Shown: piece after piece, positions 52,192 to 58,435 of the stretch
How the letters are laid out: every line of letters starts with the position of its first letter
Position numbering within the stretch: the stretch's first letter is position 1
Source of the DNA: Loktanella sp.
GTDB lineage: Bacteria > Pseudomonadota > Alphaproteobacteria > Rhodobacterales > Rhodobacteraceae
DNA: 58,435 nucleotides
NCBI GenBank assembly: GCA_024686085.1
Contig: JAIBDT010000010.1
Location: 1 to 58,435, forward strand
Direction of reading: 5' to 3'
Notes under the pieces: generated by a model
The model's database searches: none
What the model was told of the DNA's origin: nothing
Seen by the model: the letters and a program-made list of their open reading frames with translations, nothing else
Program-made: the position numbers and the translations under genes

Positions 52192-52236
52192 ATAGGTTGG
52201 CAGCGCACGGTATACCGTTGTGTGCTGCTAACCTAT
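52192..52236 (+). terminator. Long stem-loop after the decarboxylase gene
   Basis: A 17-bp inverted repeat with two G-U wobbles, ATAGGTTGGCAGCGCAC paired with GTGTGCTGCTAACCTAT, 8 bases after the stop. An A/T-rich stretch with TTTTTT lies about 14 bases beyond. It is a probable terminator, a little distant from its T-run. Confidence 0.65.
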
Positions 52237-52313
52237 TAAAATGTATAGATTTTTTCTTTACAGGCGCGTTTTCCTCGGTAGGGTGTTCGCAACACTTTGC
52301 CTTGAGGCCCAAT

Positions 52314-53594
52314 ATGCCCCCTATTACTGATCACCCGCTGCGCTACGCGATGTCGAATGAATTGCATGCCCGTCCGTTTCCAAAACTGGCCGCGCCATCG
52401 CGCGCTGCGTTTCTGGCGCTCAAGCCCGCCAGCAATGCTGCTGGCCGTGACCGTGCCGCAGATCGGGCGCATTTGATCAATTTGTTGGACCGCTATGGTG
52501 CCGCGCACCCGCAACCTGACGCGACACATTATTCGGGCCAGATTGGGAAGCATTTGCTGAAGTGGGAAAGCCATACGGAGTTTGTGACCTATACGATTTT
52601 TGGTGATGGCAATGCAGCCCAGCCGTTTGATGCAGCGACCTTCCAAATGTTTCCCGAGGACTGGTTAGCCGCCACACCGGGAACACGTGTTACAAGTGCG
52701 CTGATCCGTGTGGAACGTTTGGATGGTGACGACGGGATTATCGCCAAGGCCTACGAATGGTTTGTGCCCGAAAGCGTTGCGATTTCGCGCGTGCTAGATG
52801 ACGAATTGGTTGTCGCTAGCGATTTTCGCATTGATCCAGCAGGGCATCTGCGGATGGCTGTCTTTGCCCGCAATGGCACAGGGGAGCGTCGTATTGGCCG
52901 CGTTGTGCAGCGCTTGTGCGAGATTGAAACCTATAAGTCGATGGCGATGCTGGGGCTTGCAGCGGCCCGCAAGCTTTCGCCGATTATGGGGACGATTGAC
53001 GGGCAGGTGTCCCATCTGATTGCAGATTTGAACAGCGACGACGTGCAACCGGATCAGACCTTAAAGCAGCTTTTAACGATTTCTGCCGAGTTGGAGAATA
53101 TCGTGGCGCAGACTGCCTATCGATTTGGCGCGACAGGCGCCTATGAGACAATTGTGAACCAGCGTATCAGCATCCTGCGTGAAGATCGCTTTCTTGGTCG
53201 CCAGACCTTTGGCGAGTTTATGATGCGCCGATTTGACCCTGCGATGCGCACGGTGGAATCGACGCAGGCCCGTCTGAGGGGGTTGTCAGACCGCGCGCTG
53301 CGGGCAGGGGATTTGTTGCGCACAAGGGTTGATGTTGAACGCTCGGCGCAGAACCAGTCGTTGTTGACCAGTATGGACCAGCGTGCCGATCACCAACTGC
53401 GTTTGCAGCAAACGGTTGAGGGGCTATCAGTGGTCGCCATCAGTTATTACGCGGTGAGCCTTGCCTTGTATGTGCTTGGTCCGCTTGAGAAAACCTATGG
53501 GATATCCAAGGTCTATATCGCCGCTGGCGTGACCCCGATTGTGCTGTTGCTCGTTTGGCTGATGATACGGCGGATACACCGCCGTATGCATTGA
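52314..53594 (+). CDS. DUF3422 family membrane-anchored protein
   Basis: A 426-residue protein of DUF3422, widespread in alpha- and betaproteobacteria, function unknown. The N-terminal signature is HPLRYAMSNELHARPFP. The middle is soluble (FGDGNAAQPFDAATFQMFPE; ETYKSMAMLGLAAARKLSP). Two C-terminal membrane segments (VVAISYYAVSLALYVLGPLE; VTPIVLLLVWLMIRR) anchor it. ATG 52314 has GAGG 7 bases upstream; the longer frame from 52197 crosses the terminator region and is unlikely. Confidence 0.9.
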   Translation: MPPITDHPLRYAMSNELHARPFPKLAAPSRAAFLALKPASNAAGRDRAADRAHLINLLDRYGAAHPQPDATHYSGQIGKHLLKWESHTEFVTYTIFGDGNAAQPFDAATFQMFPEDWLAATPGTRVTSALIRVERLDGDDGIIAKAYEWFVPESVAISRVLDDELVVASDFRIDPAGHLRMAVFARNGTGERRIGRVVQRLCEIETYKSMAMLGLAAARKLSPIMGTIDGQVSHLIADLNSDDVQPDQTLKQLLTISAELENIVAQTAYRFGATGAYETIVNQRISILREDRFLGRQTFGEFMMRRFDPAMRTVESTQARLRGLSDRALRAGDLLRTRVDVERSAQNQSLLTSMDQRADHQLRLQQTVEGLSVVAISYYAVSLALYVLGPLEKTYGISKVYIAAGVTPIVLLLVWLMIRRIHRRMH

Positions 53595-53686
53595 AGCGTT
53601 TTCAGGTCCCAAAAAATAAGTCCCGCAATCGCGTTCGGCCGTCAGGGCGAGGCAGCGATTTTGGAACCGGTGAACTGAAACGCCCT

Positions 53687-54631
53687 TTAAAGTCCGCGGA
53701 TGCGTGGGTCGAGAGCGTCACGTAGTCCGTCACCGATGTAGTTTACAGAAAGCACGGTCAGCGAAATTGCCAGACCCGGCCAGATCACCCGTTCCGGGAA
53801 GGATGTCATCCGGTCAACGCTATCAAACAGGATTTTTCCCCATGTCGGGAAGTCGCTGGGGAAGCCGAGACCGAGGAAGGACAGCGCACTTTCGGTGATG
53901 ATCGCGGTTGCCAGCCCAAGGGTTGCGGAGACCATGATGGGCGAGAGCACGTTGGGCAGCAGGTGCCGCGTGATCATGCGCCGTGCAGGCGTGCCGATGG
54001 AACGGGCGGCCAGCACAAATTCGCGCTCTTTAATGGTCATCACATCGCCGCGTACGATCCGCGCGGTTTGCATCCAGCTTGTAATGCCGATGCCTGAAAC
54101 GATCAGGATGAAGATACCTTGCTCTGGTCCGAACGCGCTGCGCAATGGGTCGCGGAACAGCAGCATCATCACAAGTAGCAGTGGCAAGAGTGGCAGCGCC
54201 AGCACCAGATCGGTGAAACGCATCAAGATACCGTCAAGCCGTTTGAAATAGCCCGCAAGCACCCCGATTGTCGTGCCGATCAGTAGTGCGAGGATCATTG
54301 CGGTCCAGCCAACTGCAAGGCTGATCCGTCCGCCTTGCATAATGTTGGCCATGATATCGCGTCCTAGGTTGTCGGACCCCATTGGGTTGCTCCAGCTTAC
54401 TTTGGCGCCACTGTCGAACAGGGCCATGTAGATGGGCCGGATGTCTTTGCTGCGGATATTCAGCTTGCCCGGGTCAACATCCCAAATCACAGGGCCGATC
54501 GTGCAGAATAGGGTGATGAAGATCAGGAAGCAAAGTCCGAAAACCGCCCCTTTGTGGGTTTTGAATTGGTCCCAGACATCCCACCACTGGTTGCGCGGTG
54601 CGGCGGTCATTTCCAAGGTGTCATCAGTCAT
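53687..54631 (-). CDS. Peptide ABC transporter permease (DppC/OppC type)
   Basis: A 314-residue inner-membrane permease with about six hydrophobic segments. The OppC_N region and the EAA loop (REFVLAARSIGTPARRMITR) are clear; DNLGRDIMANIMQGGRISLA and LGFPSDFPTWGKIL are typical of the family. Start ATG 54631 overlaps the end of the OppB-type gene by 8 bases. It is the last gene of the leftward ABC operon. Confidence 0.92.
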   Translation of the reverse strand: MTDDTLEMTAAPRNQWWDVWDQFKTHKGAVFGLCFLIFITLFCTIGPVIWDVDPGKLNIRSKDIRPIYMALFDSGAKVSWSNPMGSDNLGRDIMANIMQGGRISLAVGWTAMILALLIGTTIGVLAGYFKRLDGILMRFTDLVLALPLLPLLLVMMLLFRDPLRSAFGPEQGIFILIVSGIGITSWMQTARIVRGDVMTIKEREFVLAARSIGTPARRMITRHLLPNVLSPIMVSATLGLATAIITESALSFLGLGFPSDFPTWGKILFDSVDRMTSFPERVIWPGLAISLTVLSVNYIGDGLRDALDPRIRGL

Positions 54632-55632
54632 AGCGGATCCTCGGGTCAAGTACGCCGTAAAGAATGTCAGCAATCAGGTTCATCACGACGATCAGCACCG
54701 CCAATAGGAAGGTGATCGTCATAACCATCGGAATATCGTTACCTTGCAGTGCGATAATCAGCAGTTGGCCAAGCCCGTTCACTTTGAAAATCTGCTCGGT
54801 GATAATTGCACCGCCAAAGATCGAGGGGATACCCAGCGCGATTACGGTCACAACGGGGATCATCGAGTTGCGTAGCACGTGTTTCATCACGACGACGCTT
54901 TCGGTCATGCCTTTGGCGCGGGCGGTGCGCACATAATCTTGCCCTAGATTGTCGAGCATCGAGGCCCGCATGTAGCGGCTGACTTGCGCAGTGGTTTGCA
55001 GCGCCAACACCATGACGGGCATGATCATCTGCCGCATCTGGAACCAGAAGCTGTCCCATGAATTGACTACATGGGTGGTGTCATAAATCGACGGCAGCCA
55101 CTTGAGTTGCACAGAGAAGATCACGATCAGCAGCACCCCGCTAAAGAACGGCGGCACCGAAAACCCGATCATGGATACGAATGTGCCAGTCTGGTCGAAG
55201 ACCGAATACTGTTTGTAGGCCGAGATAATCCCGATAGGCAGGGCGATCAGCACCCCGACGATATAGGACATGCCTACGACCCAAAGCGTTTGCGGCATCC
55301 GCTGTGCGATTGTGTCGAATACAGGGCTACGCGACTGGAACGAAATGATCCGCTGTGCGCCATCCGCAAAGTTGGTGCCAAAGGCGCTGTCGATCCAATA
55401 CTGTGGCTCGACGATAAAGAACTGTTTAAGCCAAAGCGGGAAACGCACCCACCAAGGTTCGCCTAAGCCAAGCGCAAGGCGCATCTTTTCTTTGACCTCT
55501 GGCGGGATCGTCAGTGGCATCTGCGCCATCGGATCGCCGGGCGCCAGTTCAAGCAGCATGAAGATCACAAAAGCGATGAACAAAAAGCGTCGGGATGGAT
55601 AGCAACAACCTGCGGATGGTGAAGGTGAGCAT
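54624..55632 (-). pseudogene. Peptide ABC transporter permease (DppB/OppB type), frameshifted near its start
   Basis: The expected N-terminus MLTFTIRRLLLSIPTLF is encoded from ATG 55632, but its frame soon ends. The rest (FIAFVIFMLLELAPGDPMAQ onward, with the EAA loop YVRTARAKGMTESVVVMKHV) lies in another frame from 55583 to 54624. The change occurs at a run of five T residues (55583-55587, coding strand); one fewer T gives a continuous protein of about 335 residues with a normal first membrane segment. The rest is intact, which points to a recent mutation or an indel error in sequencing. A start at 55583 would lack half of membrane segment 1. Confidence 0.85.
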
Positions 55633-55668
55633 GTGAGGGGCGCCTTAGTTTAGTGCTTTGCGGGGAAA

Positions 55669-55692
55669 GGGGGGCAGGGCGACCCGCCCCCC
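55669..55692 (-). terminator. GC-rich stem-loop between the substrate-binding protein and permease genes
   Basis: GGGGGGC and GCCCCCC arms extended by an inner GGG/CCC pair with one bulge, about 16 bases after the substrate-binding gene stop. No T-run follows. Such elements usually lower permease transcription below that of the binding protein. Confidence 0.65.
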
Positions 55693-55707
55693 GATAGGAT
55701 TTTGGAC

Positions 55708-57432
55708 TTAGTTACCTGTGCGGTACCAGTCAGCAACGTTCCAAAGCTCGGAGTCCCAAGTGTTCAGAACAACGCCGCCAAGTGTGTTGGCTTTTGCAGA
55801 GACGCGACCACGGTCAACCAGCGGCACGATTGTCATCGTGTCTTTGGTCAGCATGTCGTTCATCTTGCGGGCCAATTCACCACGTTTGTCGATGTCGGCC
55901 GTTGCACCAAGTTCGTCGATCAGCGCGTCATATGCCGGATCACAGAAACGGTTGATGTTTTCACCCTGCCACTGGCTATCAGGCTTTGGCTCGCCGCCAC
56001 ACTTATAGGCTGCGAGGTAGGCTTGTGGGTCTGTACCGTCAAAGTTGTTAGCATACATTTCAACGTCTGCGTAGAACTTCTGGAACGTGTCAGGCGAACC
56101 TGGATCACCACCAAAGAAGACGGACGCATCAAGGTTACGAAGCTCTGTTTCTACACCGATCTCGCCCCACCACTCTTTGATGAGCGCTTGGAAATCCTGA
56201 CGCACAGCGTTTGTAGATGTCTGGAACAAGATACGCAGCTCGACGCCGTCTTTTTCACGGATGCCGTCGCCGTTGCTATCGACCCAGCCCATATCTTCCA
56301 GCATGGCGTTTGCGCCTTCGATGTCTTGGGTCAAGCAGCCAGTGTTGTCAGTCGATGCATAGATTTCCGGACCAGGAACGAGGTTACAGGTCGGACGACC
56401 AGCCTGACCGTAGCCGACTTCGACCAGCAATTCGCGGTCAATCGCCATGGACAGCGCATGGCGCACATGGAACTCGGACAAGAACGGGTGCGGGTGTGCA
56501 ACTGTCGCACGCTCGCCCTCGGGCAGGTCTGGGGATGGGTTTGTCAGGTTCATTTCAAGACGCTCGACCAGTGTCCCGAATGCGCTGATTGGTGTCCCAA
56601 CGCCGCCCTCAGCCATGGCTGCAAGCACGTCTGGTGCAAGCTGCATGTTCCAAGCGTAATCAAACTCGCCTGTTTCCATAACCGCACGTCCCGCAGCAGT
56701 TGCGTCGCCGCCCCCTTTGAAGGTCACGGTTGCGAAGGCTGGTTTGTTTGGATCGCGGTAGTTTGAGTTTGCTTCCATCTGGATCACGTCGTTCGTGCGG
56801 AAGTCGGTGACTACAAATGGACCTGTACCGATTGGCATGAAGTTCGCGTCTGTGCACTCGGGCGCTTTTGCGCCGAGGCATTCAGCAAACTGTGCCTTTT
56901 GGATGATCGGAGACTGTGCGCCTGCGAACGGGCCATATGGGTTTGGCTTGGGGCTGTTGAAGGTAACTTTGATGGTCAGATCGTCGATCGCTTCAACAGA
57001 TTGCACACCATCAAATTTGGACGCCTGCGCACAGCCGCCTTCTGGGTGCATGCAGTATTCTGCGGTGAACGCGACGTCTGCGGACGTCACAGGAGAGCCG
57101 TCAGACCACAGCAGGCCGGACTTTAGCTTCCATGTGATCGATGTCAGGTCTTCGGAGACGCCGCCATTGCCCACAGTTGGAATTTCCTCGGCCAAAAAGG
57201 CAACCAAAGCACCAGTGCTGTCGTAGCGTGCGAGTGGCTCAATAATCATCGAAGCGGATTCGAGGTCTTTTGTGCCGCCTGACAGATATGGGTTCAAAAT
57301 GGATGGCGCTTGCCAATAGATAATGTTGAGCTGACCATCGCGGCCTCGCTCGCCTTCGTGACCGTCGGCAATTGCCATCGGTGCAAAGGCGAGAGACGCA
57401 ACGGCGCCCATCAATGCTGTCTTCATTTTCAT
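55708..57432 (-). CDS. Peptide/nickel-type ABC transporter substrate-binding protein
   Basis: A 574-residue periplasmic family 5 binding protein. It has a Sec signal (MKTALMGAVASLAFAPMAIA) and the family features NPYLSGGTKDLESASMIIEP, TWKLKSGLLWSDGSPVTSAD and FHVRHALSMAIDRELLVEVG. AGGAG lies 9 bases before ATG 57432. Cysteine pairs in the middle (CMHPEGGCAQ) are typical of periplasmic proteins. It follows the ATPase gene and precedes both permeases. Ligand (dipeptide, oligopeptide, opine or other) is unknown. Confidence 0.92.
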   Translation of the reverse strand: MKMKTALMGAVASLAFAPMAIADGHEGERGRDGQLNIIYWQAPSILNPYLSGGTKDLESASMIIEPLARYDSTGALVAFLAEEIPTVGNGGVSEDLTSITWKLKSGLLWSDGSPVTSADVAFTAEYCMHPEGGCAQASKFDGVQSVEAIDDLTIKVTFNSPKPNPYGPFAGAQSPIIQKAQFAECLGAKAPECTDANFMPIGTGPFVVTDFRTNDVIQMEANSNYRDPNKPAFATVTFKGGGDATAAGRAVMETGEFDYAWNMQLAPDVLAAMAEGGVGTPISAFGTLVERLEMNLTNPSPDLPEGERATVAHPHPFLSEFHVRHALSMAIDRELLVEVGYGQAGRPTCNLVPGPEIYASTDNTGCLTQDIEGANAMLEDMGWVDSNGDGIREKDGVELRILFQTSTNAVRQDFQALIKEWWGEIGVETELRNLDASVFFGGDPGSPDTFQKFYADVEMYANNFDGTDPQAYLAAYKCGGEPKPDSQWQGENINRFCDPAYDALIDELGATADIDKRGELARKMNDMLTKDTMTIVPLVDRGRVSAKANTLGGVVLNTWDSELWNVADWYRTGN

Positions 57433-57505
57433 TTTTTCACTCTCCTAGTTGATGCTCTTGTTCTTAACCTCAGGTCCCGCCGTTATGCTCGGTGGGGGTT
57501 TGTTG

Positions 57506-58435
57506 TTATGTATCGTTGTAAAGGTGGCACGCGGCGAACTGGCGCGGTTTCACTTCACGGTATTCTGGTTCGATTTGTTTGCAGATATCCATCACCGCAG
57601 GGCAACGGGTGCAAAAGTTGCAACCCTTTGGCGGGTTTGATGGCGACGGGACGTCCCCTTGCAGAATGATCCGTTCGGTCTTGCGCGCAAGTGACGGATC
57701 AGGTTCGGGCACCGCAGAAAGAAGTGCTTTGGTATAGGGGTGCAAGGGTTCTGCGAAAAGCGTTTCGCGATCTGCAAGTTCCACAACCTTACCCAAATAC
57801 ATGACCGCCACGCGCGTTGCGATATGACGCACCATCGACAGATCGTGGCTGATGAACAGATAGGTCAGCCCGAACCGTTCTTGCAGGTCCTCCAGCAGGT
57901 TGACCACTTGCGCTTGAATCGACACGTCCAGTGCGGCGATAGGTTCGTCGCAGACAATAAATTGCGGATTGAGCGCGAGCGCCCGCGCAATCCCTATCCG
58001 TTGCCGTTGCCCGCCCGAAAATGCGTGAGGATAGCGTTGTGCAAATTTGCGGTTCAGGCCCACATCGTCCATCAATTCGGCGACTTTTGCGCGCTTTTCC
58101 TGCGCGGTCAGGTCCGTGTGTTCATCGAGCGGTTCGCGAATAATCGCCTCGACTGTCATGCGCGGGTTGAGGGACGCCTGCGGATCTTGGAAGACCATTT
58201 GCATGGTCGGACGCATTTCGCGTAGTTGGCTTTGCGGTGTGCTGCCGATCTCGCGGCCATCAATGCTAATGTCCCCAGAGGTAATATCATAGAGCCGCAA
58301 AATCGCCCGACCAGCGGTCGATTTACCGCAGCCGCTTTCGCCGACAAGCCCGAGGGTCTCGCCCTCCATGATGTCAAAGGTGATCCCGTCTACGGCTTTC
58401 ACCGCACCTGTTTTACAGCGCAGCAGGCCAGAGTA
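57506..58435 (-). CDS. Peptide ABC transporter ATP-binding protein (DppF/OppF type), 5' end off the window
   Basis: About 310 readable residues. Walker A is [19 protein letters not shown], the signature is [15 protein letters not shown] and Walker B is [13 protein letters not shown]. The C-terminal oligopeptide/dipeptide domain has [14 protein letters not shown], a cysteine motif of the OppF family. The frame stays open to the right edge ([17 protein letters not shown]), so the internal GTG at 58402 is not the true start. A DppD-type partner is presumably just outside. Confidence 0.93.
   Translation of the reverse strand, partial: YSGLLRCKTGAVKAVDGITFDIMEGETLGLVGESGCGKSTAGRAILRLYDITSGDISIDGREIGSTPQSQLREMRPTMQMVFQDPQASLNPRMTVEAIIREPLDEHTDLTAQEKRAKVAELMDDVGLNRKFAQRYPHAFSGGQRQRIGIARALALNPQFIVCDEPIAALDVSIQAQVVNLLEDLQERFGLTYLFISHDLSMVRHIATRVAVMYLGKVVELADRETLFAEPLHPYTKALLSAVPEPDPSLARKTERIILQGDVPSPSNPPKGCNFCTRCPAVMDICKQIEPEYREVKPRQFAACHLYNDT

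Overview
The window looks like a chromosomal stretch from a marine alphaproteobacterium of the Rhodobacteraceae (Roseobacter group). The evidence is the family content and gene order: an FDH cluster carrying DUF3305, DUF3306 and a TorD chaperone; an mrp / lipoate-ligase-like / DUF6505-like / DUF6494-like string; a BapA-prefix adhesin with its type I exporter; pntAB; and DUF3422. Base composition looks like mid-50s % GC by eye. The several decayed genes and an IS scar recall plastic genera such as Octadecabacter or Loktanella, but the genus is a guess.

Layout. 1-2.9 kb: end of rpsU, then an odd head-to-head junction between the C-terminal part of an RTX protein and a 5'-truncated hutF, followed by hutD. 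3-5.4 kb: leftward operon DUF6494-like, mrp/apbC, lipoate-ligase-like protein, DUF6505-like. 5.4-14.7 kb: formate dehydrogenase locus, with a polyferredoxin going left and DUF3305, DUF3306, torD, a 62-aa Tat peptide, fdhA, fdhB, fdhC and an unlisted 43-aa membrane peptide going right. 14.7-17.9 kb: decay zone with remnants of a GntR regulator, a TPP enzyme, a hybrid kinase, an IS3-like transposase and a DUF4956-like gene around one intact HpcH/HpaI aldolase. 17.9-25.2 kb: yaeQ, a nuclease lipoprotein, an M19-like dipeptidase plus aldehyde dehydrogenase opposite a LysR gene, and a sugar isomerase plus Gfo/Idh/MocA pair. 25.2-27.4 kb: a TPR protein and an HxRRGD glycosyltransferase-like protein.

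27.5-33.2 kb: Pqi/MCE lipid-transport operon with pqiA split into two genes, a P-loop kinase and a BrkB-family protein. 33.4-41.2 kb: BapA/LapA-like Ig-repeat adhesin with its own type I secretion system (TolC-like lipoprotein, ABC exporter, HlyD); the hlyD frame carries an in-frame amber codon. 41.3-44.8 kb: fatty acid hydroxylase, a SDR-DUF1304-kynU operon and an isoprenylcysteine-methyltransferase-like protein. 44.9-48 kb: pntAB with a clear terminator. 48-53.6 kb: AraC regulator, VOC protein, TbpB-like lipoprotein, rluE-type pseudouridine synthase, ornithine-decarboxylase-family enzyme and DUF3422. 53.7-58.4 kb: leftward dipeptide/oligopeptide ABC transporter, whose OppB-type permease has a frameshift at a T homopolymer.

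Main themes: formate oxidation feeding the quinone pool through a membrane Tat-exported FDH, a surface-adhesin export module that may be disabled by one nonsense codon, envelope lipid trafficking by PqiABC, and several broken genes that could be true decay or sequence/assembly faults.
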